Source: Clostridium bornimense (lineage in GTDB: Bacteria > Bacillota > Clostridia > Clostridiales > Clostridiaceae). Taken from it: DNA of 64,000 nucleotides. Below, piece by piece: positions 10,088 to 18,714 of the stretch (its first letter is position 1; each line of letters starts with the position of its first letter). Position numbers and translations under genes: made by a program. The stretch covers positions 868,001 through 932,000 of the forward strand of contig NZ_HG917868.1 of NCBI RefSeq assembly GCF_000577895.1, in the 5' to 3' direction. The notes beneath the pieces are model-generated. The model worked only from the letters and a program-made list of their open reading frames with translations. It had not been told where the DNA came from and made no database searches.

Positions 10088-10109
10088 TAATATTGAGAGG
10101 GGAAACGGG

Positions 10110-13100
10110 ATGAAGTTTAAGAAATTAACAAGCGTTATTACATCAGTATTATTAATTTCTAGTATGTTTGGTAGTACTGCTATAGGTGCAGAAAGCAATA
10201 ATGTTAGTAGTACAGAATCAGTATCAAGTGAAAATATACTACAAGTAAATATTGATGAAGATGGAAATTTAACTTATGCTGAACCAGAAACGTCAGCAGA
10301 AGATGCAGCATTTAGTTGGGATAATGCTACAGTATATTTTACATTAACAGATAGATTTAATAATGGAGATTCTAGTAATGATCATTCATATGGAAGATCA
10401 TTAAACCAAGATGGAAGTGTTCAATCAGGATATGAAGAAAACATGGGGACATTTCATGGAGGAGATTTAAAAGGTTTAACTGAAAAGTTGAATGAGGGCT
10501 ATTTTACTGACTTAGGTGTAAATGCAATATGGATTACAGCACCTTATGAACAAATACATGGATTTACTTTTGGTAATACTAATAATGCACAAGATGGATA
10601 TGGATTTCCATACTATGCATATCATGGATATTGGGCATTAGATTATACTAATGTAGACGCAAATATGGGGACAGCAGAAGATATGGAAGAATTTGTTGAT
10701 ACAGCACATAGTAAAGGTATTCGTGTTGTTATGGATGTAGTTATGAATCATTTAGGATATATAACTGCTTATGATACTAATGAGTATGGATTTGGTAAAA
10801 CAGTATCAAATTGGAAAGATTATTACTATGGAGACTTAAGCAATTTAAAAGGTGGAGATTGGGAAGAAGCAAATATATATCAAAATGATTCATCATGGGC
10901 AACTAATTGGTATGGTGGAGATTTTGTAAGAATCGCATATCCTTTTGATGGGTATACTGGAAGTAAGTCTGGAGATGACCAAACTAGATGTCTTTATGGA
11001 CTTCCAGATATAAAAATGGAATCTACTACAGAGATATCTACACCAAATTTCTTAGTGAATAAATGGAAAAAAGAAGGTAGATATGACGAAGAAATTGCAA
11101 AGCAAAATGCATTTTTCGAAAAAAGTGGATTGCCAAAGACACCACAAAATTATGTAGTACAATGGTTAACTGATTGGGTTAGAGAATATGGAATAGATGG
11201 TTTTAGATGTGATACAGCTAAGCATATTCCAGTATCATCATGGAATGAGTTAAAAACCCAAGCAAAAGTTGCTTTAAAAGAATGGAGAGAAAATAATCCA
11301 GATAAGCCAGGAGCAAATTGGGATGAAGAATTCTGGATGACAGGTGAAGATTGGGGACATGGTGTAGGTAAAGATTACTATTATAGTAATGGATTTGATT
11401 CAATGATTAACTTTACTTTTCCTAAGAGTGGATATACTACGTCTACCTTAGAAAACGTTTTTAGTAGTTATTCAAGTAAAATAAATAGTGATTCAAGTTT
11501 CAATGTATTAAGTTATATCTCTTCACATGATACTGATCTAGGTGGTAGGAGTGATATGATAGGAGCAGGAAATGCATTATTATTAACTCCAGGTGCTGCT
11601 CAAATTTTCTATGGAGATGAAACAAATAGACAAAAACAATGGACAGATTTCTGTGCAAATGGATATACTGACCAACCTACTCGTTCAGATATGAACTGGG
11701 ATTCAATTGATCAAGAAGTATTATCACATTGGCAAAAACTTGGACAATTTAGAAATAAGCATTTATCAATTGGAGCAGGACAACATAAAAAAATAAGTGA
11801 TTCACCATATACTTTTAGTAGAACATATCAAGGTGAAGATGGTGTTGTTGATAACGTTATCTGTGTTATAGGAGCTAGTGGAAGTACTACTGTAGATGTA
11901 TCATCTGTGTTTGATGATGGAGATACATTAACAGATTTCTATACAGGAAATAAAGCAGTTGTTACTGATGGAAAAGTGACATTTACAGCTGGAACTAATG
12001 GAGTAATCTTAATAGAATCAAACAGTAAGAAACCAGCAGTTAGTGCAAGTCCAGCAGGTGGAGATTATTACAAAGAAGTTTCAGAAGGTTTAGAAGTAAA
12101 ACTTACTGTGGGTAATGTCGATACAGCAACTTATAGCATTAATGGTGGAGAAGAAGTAAGTTATAAGAATGGAGATAAAATTGTTATCGGAGAAGGAGAA
12201 GACTTTGGTACTAAAACAACTATTACAATAAAAGCTTCTAATGATGATGGATCAGTAGAAAAGTCTTATACTTATAATAAGAGAGATCCAAAGGAAAAGT
12301 TTGTTAAAGTTCACTTTAAGAATGATGGATGGACAAATCCTAATGTTTATATTTATAAAAATGATGAGACTACAGTAACTCAACTTACAGGTGCATGGCC
12401 AGGTACAGCTATGACAGCAGAAACAGGAGATAATGAAGGATGGTATAGCTATGAACTTCAAGGTGAATTAGGAGTAAATGTTATATTTAATTCTGGATCA
12501 ATGCAAATACCTGGTTCTGGAGAAGAAGGATTCGATGCATCATATGAGATGTGGTATGTAAATGGATCATTAACTAGTGTATGTCCAGATGATTATTATA
12601 AGGAAGATGACGATACATTATCAGTAAAAGCAAGTCCAGATGGAGGAGATTATAAAGCAGCAGTAGAAGATGGATTGGAAGTAGAGCTTTCTGCTAAGAA
12701 TGCAGAAAAAGCAACTTATAGTATTAATGGAGAAGAAGAAGTAGAATATACAGATGGAGATAAGATAATTATCGGAGAAGGAGCAGAGTTTGGGGAAGAA
12801 ACAGTAGTAGTATTAACAGCAGTAAATGGAAAGGAAACAGTTACAAAAACATTAACTTATACAAAACAAGAGCCCGTAACTGAATTTGTTAAAGTTCACT
12901 TTAAGAATTCAGGATGGACAAATCCTAATATTTATATGTACACAGGAGATGGAGATTCAGCAGTACAATTAACAGGAGTTTGGCCAGGAACAGCAATGGT
13001 AGCAGAAACTGAAGACAATGAAGGTTGGTACAGTTATACCTTGGAAGGATTAGCTTCAGCGAAGGTAATCTTCAATTCAGGATCTAATCAAATTCCAGGA

Positions 13101-14357
13101 TCAGGACAATCTGGTTTTGATGCAAGTAATGAAGTATGGTACGTTGATGGAGCTTTAACAAGTACATGTCCAGATGATTATTATCTTGAAGGAGAATATA
13201 AAACTCCAACAGTATCATCAGATAAAGAAAGTTGCACTTATGAGGCAGAACAATCAGAAGGCTTAGAATTAGAATTATCAGTAGCTAATGCTGAAAAATC
13301 AACTTATAGTATTAATGGAGGAGAAGCAGTAGAATTTACTGATGGTGAAAAAATAACAATAGGAAAAGAAGATGCTGATGGTGCTGTAACAACAGTTACA
13401 TTAGTTGCAATTAATGGTGACAAAACAGTAACACAAACATATACTTATACAAAATCTATTCCAGTAGAAAAAATATTAAAGGTTCATTTTAAGAAGGATG
13501 GATGGACAAATCCTAATGTATATATATATACAGGAGATGGAGATTCAGCAGTAAAATTAGCAGGAGATTGGCCTGGAACAGCAATGGTAGCAGAAACTGG
13601 AGATAATGAGGGCTGGTATAGTTATGAAGTTGATGGCGTAGACTCCGCTAAGGTTATATTTAACTATGGATCAGTACAAACACCAGGTTCAGGAGAATCA
13701 GGATTCCAATTAACAGGAGAAATGTGGTATGTTGATGGAGCATTAACTTCAGAGTGTCCAGAGGATTATATAGAAGATGATGAATTAAAAGTTTCTACAA
13801 ATGTAGAAAGTGGAGAATATGCAGCAGAAACAGAAGAAGGATTAGAAGTAGAATTATCTTGTAAAAATGCTGAAAATGCAAAATATTCTATAGATGGTGG
13901 TGAGGCTATAGAATACAAAGATGGTGATACTATAGTTATAGGTGAAGGTGTAGAAGTTGGAACAGTAACAACATTAGTATTAACAGCAGAAAATGGAGAA
14001 GAATCAGTAACAAAAACATATTCTTATACAAAGACAGAACCAGTAGAAGATTTTATAGAAGTTCACTTCAAAAAAGATGGTTGGACAAACCCATATATTT
14101 ATATTTATACAGAAGACAGTGATGGTGTAATCGAATATGTTGGTAAATGGCCAGGAACAGCAATGGTAGCAGAAGACGGTGATAATGAAGGTTGGTATAC
14201 TTATAAAATTGAAGGTTTATCTAATGCAAAAGTAATATTTAGCTCAGGATCAATGCAAACACCAACATCAGGAGCAGCAGGATATGATGCTTCAGGAGAA
14301 ATGTGGTATGTTGATGGTCAACTAGTATCTACTACTCCTAGTGATTATATAAACTAA
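10110..14357 (+). CDS. Secreted alpha-amylase, MalS-type GH13 with four CBM26 modules
   Basis: A 1415-residue extracellular starch hydrolase. Signal peptide in the first 27 residues (likely cleavage after AIGA). The GH13 domain starts near 68 with VYFTLTDRFNNGD and carries DVVMNH, Asp368 (GFRCDTAKH), Glu413 (TGEDWGHG) and Asp474 (SSHDTD); it resembles E. coli MalS (GH13_19). The rest is a four-unit array with a period of about 195 residues. Each unit is an Ig-like spacer (ASPxGGDY...YSINGG) plus a CBM26-like starch-binding module (VHFKxxGWTNPxxYIY, WPGTAM, VIFNSGS), with CBM26 starting near 730, 925, 1120 and 1314. It lacks the C-terminal beta-sandwich modules of the other two amylases. It sits behind its own promoter and a candidate cre. 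Confidence 0.95.
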   Translation: MKFKKLTSVITSVLLISSMFGSTAIGAESNNVSSTESVSSENILQVNIDEDGNLTYAEPETSAEDAAFSWDNATVYFTLTDRFNNGDSSNDHSYGRSLNQDGSVQSGYEENMGTFHGGDLKGLTEKLNEGYFTDLGVNAIWITAPYEQIHGFTFGNTNNAQDGYGFPYYAYHGYWALDYTNVDANMGTAEDMEEFVDTAHSKGIRVVMDVVMNHLGYITAYDTNEYGFGKTVSNWKDYYYGDLSNLKGGDWEEANIYQNDSSWATNWYGGDFVRIAYPFDGYTGSKSGDDQTRCLYGLPDIKMESTTEISTPNFLVNKWKKEGRYDEEIAKQNAFFEKSGLPKTPQNYVVQWLTDWVREYGIDGFRCDTAKHIPVSSWNELKTQAKVALKEWRENNPDKPGANWDEEFWMTGEDWGHGVGKDYYYSNGFDSMINFTFPKSGYTTSTLENVFSSYSSKINSDSSFNVLSYISSHDTDLGGRSDMIGAGNALLLTPGAAQIFYGDETNRQKQWTDFCANGYTDQPTRSDMNWDSIDQEVLSHWQKLGQFRNKHLSIGAGQHKKISDSPYTFSRTYQGEDGVVDNVICVIGASGSTTVDVSSVFDDGDTLTDFYTGNKAVVTDGKVTFTAGTNGVILIESNSKKPAVSASPAGGDYYKEVSEGLEVKLTVGNVDTATYSINGGEEVSYKNGDKIVIGEGEDFGTKTTITIKASNDDGSVEKSYTYNKRDPKEKFVKVHFKNDGWTNPNVYIYKNDETTVTQLTGAWPGTAMTAETGDNEGWYSYELQGELGVNVIFNSGSMQIPGSGEEGFDASYEMWYVNGSLTSVCPDDYYKEDDDTLSVKASPDGGDYKAAVEDGLEVELSAKNAEKATYSINGEEEVEYTDGDKIIIGEGAEFGEETVVVLTAVNGKETVTKTLTYTKQEPVTEFVKVHFKNSGWTNPNIYMYTGDGDSAVQLTGVWPGTAMVAETEDNEGWYSYTLEGLASAKVIFNSGSNQIPGSGQSGFDASNEVWYVDGALTSTCPDDYYLEGEYKTPTVSSDKESCTYEAEQSEGLELELSVANAEKSTYSINGGEAVEFTDGEKITIGKEDADGAVTTVTLVAINGDKTVTQTYTYTKSIPVEKILKVHFKKDGWTNPNVYIYTGDGDSAVKLAGDWPGTAMVAETGDNEGWYSYEVDGVDSAKVIFNYGSVQTPGSGESGFQLTGEMWYVDGALTSECPEDYIEDDELKVSTNVESGEYAAETEEGLEVELSCKNAENAKYSIDGGEAIEYKDGDTIVIGEGVEVGTVTTLVLTAENGEESVTKTYSYTKTEPVEDFIEVHFKKDGWTNPYIYIYTEDSDGVIEYVGKWPGTAMVAEDGDNEGWYTYKIEGLSNAKVIFSSGSMQTPTSGAAGYDASGEMWYVDGQLVSTTPSDYIN

Positions 14358-14374
14358 ATAGAAGTATAAAAGAG

Positions 14375-14414
14375 GACTATTGCATAAAAGGGATGATATG
14401 CAATAGTCTTTTTT
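14375..14414 (+). terminator. Intrinsic terminator after third amylase
   Basis: Stem GACTATTGCAT / ATGCAATAGTC with a 12-base loop, then six T. Its stem belongs to a recurring CTATTGC-type terminator group in this window. Confidence 0.88.
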
Positions 14415-14512
14415 GAATGTTGTTTTATAGAGGGATAATGAAAGTTGCATTTTCATGTAGATTAATACATATTTTATCTACAATTTAAGATAATATTAAT
14501 GAGGTGATAAAT

Positions 14513-15166
14513 ATGAAAAAATTATTATACATATCAGTAAATTCCAAACCGGAGGAATTATCAGCAAGTAAGACTGTAGCTAGAGCATTTATAAACGAAT
14601 TTGTAAATAGATATCCAGAATTTGAAGTAAAAGAATTAGATTTATATAAGGAACATATACCAAGATTAGAATATAAGTATTTTGAAAAAAGAAGTTGCCT
14701 TGTATCAGAAGAAGCTTTTAATAAATTAAGTAAAGAAGATCAAGAAGAAGTACATAAGATAGTTAGGCTTTGTGATGAGTTTAAAGAAGCTGATGTATAT
14801 GTTATTGCGGCACCAATGTGGAGTTTATCTTTTCCAGCGCCTCTAAAGGAATATTTAGATTGTATTATTCAAGATGGAAAAACAATACAGATATCTGAAG
14901 ATAAAATGGATGGATTACTAGATGATAAAGTAAGAGGAATGCTTTATATACAATCATCAGGAGCGAAAATTCCTTGGGGATTAGGAATGATATTAAATAA
15001 AGGTATTCATTATGTAGAAAGTACAGTAAAAGCAATGGGAATAAAAAGATTTAAAGAATTACTAGTAGATGGTACAGGAACTACTGAAGAAGAAAAACAA
15101 GAGGCTATAGATAGAGCATTAGAAAAAATAGATGATTCTATATATGATATTTGGAGAGCAGATTAA
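14513..15166 (+). CDS. azoR: FMN-dependent NADH-azoreductase family flavoprotein
   Basis: A 217-residue cytoplasmic flavodoxin-fold oxidoreductase, expected to use FMN and NAD(P)H to reduce quinones or azo compounds. The N-terminal YISVNSKPEELSASKTVA has the FMN-phosphate loop of the AzoR family, AAPMWSLSFPAPLKEYLD is the typical flavin-binding segment, and YIQSSGAKIPWG matches the family's third loop. I start at ATG 14513 because GAGGTG at 14501-14506 serves it; the in-frame GTG at 14504 lies inside that site. Single-gene unit between the amylase terminator and recQ. The physiological substrate cannot be inferred. Confidence 0.87.
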   Translation: MKKLLYISVNSKPEELSASKTVARAFINEFVNRYPEFEVKELDLYKEHIPRLEYKYFEKRSCLVSEEAFNKLSKEDQEEVHKIVRLCDEFKEADVYVIAAPMWSLSFPAPLKEYLDCIIQDGKTIQISEDKMDGLLDDKVRGMLYIQSSGAKIPWGLGMILNKGIHYVESTVKAMGIKRFKELLVDGTGTTEEEKQEAIDRALEKIDDSIYDIWRAD

Positions 15167-15239
15167 ATTAACTTATCCTGAATAAGCAATATTAATTATG
15201 GTAGAATTATAATAAGATATTGTATTTAGGAGGATAACT

Positions 15240-17648
15240 TTGAATAAATTTGAGATATTAGAAAAGTATTATGGGTATAGAGAATTTAGAAAAGGGCAAG
15301 AGGAAGTAATAGATTCAATTTTACAAGGGAAAGATGTATTAGCAATTATGCCTACTGGGGGAGGAAAATCTATTTGTTATCAAGTTCCAGCACTTATTCT
15401 TAATGGATTAACAATAGTGATTTCTCCACTTATTTCTCTTATGAAAGATCAAGTAGATACTATTAAGGAAATTGGAATTGAAGCGGCATATATAAATTCA
15501 TCATTGTCTTCTAGAGAATTTAATGAAATAATTGAAGGAATAAGAGAAGATAAATATAAAATAATATATATAGCACCAGAAAGGTTAGAATCATATGAAT
15601 TTTTTGCAATAATTGCAGAGAAAGATATCTCGCAAATAGCAATTGATGAGGCACATTGTGTATCGCAATGGGGACATGATTTTAGGTCAAGTTATAGGAG
15701 AATTGGGAGTTTTATAGATAGGCTTTATAAGAGACCTATAATAACAGCTTTTACTGCTACCGCATCTGAAGAAGTACGACAAGATATAGTAAATTTACTG
15801 AAACTTAATAGTCCGAAGATTTTTATAACAGGTTTTGATCGAGAAAATTTAAGTATAGACATAATAAAAGGTGGTAACAAAAAAGAATACATATTAAAAT
15901 ATATAGAGAAAAATAGAAACCAATGTGGAATAATATATGCATCTACAAGAAAAGAAGTAGATAATTTATATGAAATGTTACAAAATAAAGGATATTCTGT
16001 AGGAAGATATCATGCAGGATTAGGTGATGAAGAAAGACGGAGTAATCAAGAAGATTTTATATATGATAGAGTAAGCTTAATGATTGCTACTAACGCTTTT
16101 GGTATGGGAATTGACAAGCCTAATATAAGATATGTAATACATTATAGCATTCCTAAAAATATTGAAGGATATTATCAAGAGATTGGTAGAGCAGGAAGAG
16201 ATGGTGAAAAGAGTCAATGTATATTGTTATTCTCTCCATCAGATATACATACACAAAAGTATCTTATTGATGTAGGAATAGAAAATGAAGAAAGAAAAGT
16301 AATTCAATATAAGAAGTTGCAACAGATGATAGACCTTATTTATAGCAATGATTGTTATAGAAAAGGAATATTGAATTATTTTGGTGAAGAATACAATAAG
16401 GAATGCGGTAATTGTAGTAATTGTTTAAGCGAAGGAGAAATTGTTGATAAAACTATTGATGCTCAAAAAGTATTATCTTGTATATATAGGATGAAAAGAG
16501 GCTTTGGAACCAAGATGATTGTAGATGTTCTTAGAGGTTCTAAGAATAAAAGAGTATTAGATTTAGGATTTGATAAGTTATCTACTTATGGAATTATGAA
16601 AGATTATACTGGAGAAAAACTAAAAGAATTTATAAATACATTAGTATCTCATGGATTTATAGATCTTATAGAAGGGGATTATCCTGTAGTAAGATTAAAC
16701 GATAAGTCTATCCTTGTATTAAAAGGAAAAGAGGAAGTAAGATTTAAGGAATACGTTGTTGATAAGAAGATTATTGAAGATAATGAATTAGTGATGATAC
16801 TTAAAGAATTAAGATTAGAAATAGCTAGAGAAGAGGGAGTACCTCCATATATTATATTTGGAGATATTACTCTTAGAGAAATGAGCAGCGTATATCCAAG
16901 AACTAAAGAAGAATTCCTTGCTATATCTGGTATAGGTGAAAAGAAATATGATAAATATGGTGAGAGATTTTCAGAAGTTATAAAGAGATATGTAGAAGAT
17001 AATAATATAAATATTATAGTAAATAATGAAGATGATGAGATAATTGAGGTTAGTACTGATAAAGAATTATTAAATAGATTATTAGAAGTTAGAAAAAGCT
17101 TTGCTTTAAAAGAAAATACTTTAGATAGAAGTATAATCAGTATACAAAGTTTGAAAGAAATTAGCGGAAGATACCCAATAACCGTTGATGAATTTAAAGA
17201 TATTTCTGGAGTAGGACCTAAAAAGGTTAAAGAATATGGAGAATTTTTTGTAGAAGCAGTTAAATCTTATGTTGAAGAAAAAAATATTAAGAGAAATTGG
17301 ATTGAAAAGAAGCATAGAAAAGTTATTATAGACGGTGATGGTAGAAATAATGAAGAGAAATCTATAGATATGGTGAAAGAAGGAATATATTTAAAAGATA
17401 TTTCCGAGGAAATAGAAGTATCAATTTCTACAATTTTAGGGTACATTACTGATTATATTAAAGAGTATGGTGAAAATCCATTAAAAGAAGATATAAGTAA
17501 TTTATATACAGAAGATGAAGAGAGGTTAATCATCAATGAATTAAAAAGTACGTCATCTAATAAGATAAGTGAATTGAAAAAGAAGTTACCGGATTATATT
17601 AAATATGAATCTATAAGAGCAGTAATAATAAAAAATAACTATATATAA
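15240..17648 (+). CDS. recQ: ATP-dependent DNA helicase RecQ with two HRDC domains
   Basis: A 3'-5' DNA helicase for recombination and replication-fork repair. Walker A PTGGGKS (38-44), DEAH (136-139), the aromatic-rich loop CVSQWGHDFR just after it, and a second helicase lobe ending in QEIGRAGRDG. Four zinc ligands Cys372, Cys389, Cys392 and Cys395 precede the winged-helix RQC region. Two HRDC-like domains (about 515-585 and 605-680) and a C-terminal helix-turn-helix region (about 695-800) make this a long form at 802 residues. The TTG start is supported by AGGAGG six bases upstream. It ends against agrB on the other strand with a shared terminator. Confidence 0.96.
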   Translation: MNKFEILEKYYGYREFRKGQEEVIDSILQGKDVLAIMPTGGGKSICYQVPALILNGLTIVISPLISLMKDQVDTIKEIGIEAAYINSSLSSREFNEIIEGIREDKYKIIYIAPERLESYEFFAIIAEKDISQIAIDEAHCVSQWGHDFRSSYRRIGSFIDRLYKRPIITAFTATASEEVRQDIVNLLKLNSPKIFITGFDRENLSIDIIKGGNKKEYILKYIEKNRNQCGIIYASTRKEVDNLYEMLQNKGYSVGRYHAGLGDEERRSNQEDFIYDRVSLMIATNAFGMGIDKPNIRYVIHYSIPKNIEGYYQEIGRAGRDGEKSQCILLFSPSDIHTQKYLIDVGIENEERKVIQYKKLQQMIDLIYSNDCYRKGILNYFGEEYNKECGNCSNCLSEGEIVDKTIDAQKVLSCIYRMKRGFGTKMIVDVLRGSKNKRVLDLGFDKLSTYGIMKDYTGEKLKEFINTLVSHGFIDLIEGDYPVVRLNDKSILVLKGKEEVRFKEYVVDKKIIEDNELVMILKELRLEIAREEGVPPYIIFGDITLREMSSVYPRTKEEFLAISGIGEKKYDKYGERFSEVIKRYVEDNNINIIVNNEDDEIIEVSTDKELLNRLLEVRKSFALKENTLDRSIISIQSLKEISGRYPITVDEFKDISGVGPKKVKEYGEFFVEAVKSYVEEKNIKRNWIEKKHRKVIIDGDGRNNEEKSIDMVKEGIYLKDISEEIEVSISTILGYITDYIKEYGENPLKEDISNLYTEDEERLIINELKSTSSNKISELKKKLPDYIKYESIRAVIIKNNYI

Positions 17649-17688
17649 AAAAATGCTATTGCAATTATCTTTGCAATAGCATTTTTTA
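17647..17688. terminator. Bidirectional terminator between recQ and agrB
   Basis: A-run, stem ATGCTATTGCAA / TTGCAATAGCAT, T-run; symmetrical, so it can end transcripts from both sides. It overlaps the agrB stop codon. Confidence 0.88.
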
Positions 17689-18297
17689 TGGTTCATACTC
17701 TTCGTAAAGTTCATAATTATTTTTCGATAATTTAAATAAATCATAAGTTATTGGTAGTATAGTAATTGTAGAAATAAGGTTACCAAAAATTATACATGAT
17801 ACAAACATATAATTATTAAACAAAAGAGATATAAAGAAAAAAATCAATAATTTACATATACTTTGAAATTTAAATTTTTTTCTTTGTTTTGTATTACATA
17901 AAGGGTTACTTTCAGTATCGGCAGGGGCATACATATATGTTAAGAGAATTAAAACTATATAGGAGATAATGATCATGTAAATATCAAAATGAAGAAATTT
18001 ACATATTAATGCAGATCCTATAAATGATATAAATGAGACTACAGTACAGAATAGGGATCCTTTAAGATGAAGTCCAAAGTTGCTTAGTCTCATAATTGCA
18101 AATGAGAAAATTATTATAAAAAATTCTAACATAACATCAAAGAAGTAGGCTCCTATTAATAAAATAATTAATTTTGTAATATTTATAAAAAATACTAAAA
18201 TACCATAAGATAATTTTTCAGTATCCATAGATCCATCATCTAATGTATCAATTATCTTAGATGATATTTTATCAGCAATCTTTTCATATGTAATCAT
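17686..18297 (-). CDS. agrB: AgrB-family processing protease for an autoinducing peptide
   Basis: A 203-residue integral membrane cysteine endopeptidase that cuts the C-terminal tail from AgrD and forms the cyclic thiolactone signal. The conserved catalytic pair is present as His77 and Cys84 in RLSNFGLHLKGSLFC, the same numbers as in S. aureus AgrB. About five or six hydrophobic segments span the chain. AAAGGA precedes the ATG. agrD lies immediately upstream on the same strand. No histidine kinase or response regulator follows: the next gene downstream is recQ, convergent. The receptor must be elsewhere or absent. Confidence 0.92.
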   Translation of the reverse strand: MITYEKIADKISSKIIDTLDDGSMDTEKLSYGILVFFINITKLIILLIGAYFFDVMLEFFIIIFSFAIMRLSNFGLHLKGSLFCTVVSFISFIGSALICKFLHFDIYMIIISYIVLILLTYMYAPADTESNPLCNTKQRKKFKFQSICKLLIFFFISLLFNNYMFVSCIIFGNLISTITILPITYDLFKLSKNNYELYEEYEP

Positions 18298-18324
18298 ATT
18301 AGTTTCCTTTCTTGAAAAATAAAT

Positions 18325-18364
18325 TTATGTAGAGAATTATGTATAATTTTATTCTCTACATAAA
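18325..18364 (-). promoter_or_regulatory. Perfect 14-bp intercistronic hairpin between agrD and agrB
   Basis: TTTATGTAGAGAAT and its exact reverse complement are separated by 12 bases. It lies after the agrD stop and before the agrB ribosome site. With no clean T-run it may be a partial terminator or RNase barrier that sets the agrD:agrB ratio. Confidence 0.7.
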
Positions 18365-18379
18365 TATACTTAAATAAAA

Positions 18380-18532
18380 TTACTTACGAACTAGTTTTTT
18401 GTTATTGAAATTCTTTGGTTCGTAAAAGAAAACCCAGAAGCAACCGAAACCAGATTGTTCAGCCACCTTGTTAGAAATTTTAGATACTCCTTTAGCAATG
18501 TCTTTTTTTACAGTATTTTTATTCATGTTCAT
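18380..18532 (-). CDS. agrD: AgrD-type cyclic lactone autoinducer precursor peptide
   Basis: A 50-residue peptide gene missed by length-limited ORF calling. It has a basic amphipathic leader (starting MNMNKNTVKKDIAKGVSK), a core around SGFGCFWVFF, and a tail with YEPKNF and a Lys/Arg-rich end. The single Cys at residue 31 should form the thiolactone; a five-residue ring CFWVF is the natural prediction, like the Cys-aromatic rings of clostridial AgrD peptides. AGGAGGT sits seven bases before the first ATG; a second in-frame ATG follows at 18526. It is directly upstream of agrB. The exact N-terminal cut of the mature signal cannot be read from sequence. Confidence 0.88.
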   Translation of the reverse strand: MNMNKNTVKKDIAKGVSKISNKVAEQSGFGCFWVFFYEPKNFNNKKLVRK

Positions 18533-18714
18533 AACAATACCTCCTAAGTATATTTAAAATTAGGATAATATGTAAAAAATATCCTTATATATATATTACC
18601 ATATATTCAAAAAAATGCAATAAATTATTAAAAAAATATAACAATTTTATAAAAATAACAAATAATTATATTTTATGATTACATATCGTATATTTATAAA
18701 TAGGAGGTGTAGTT

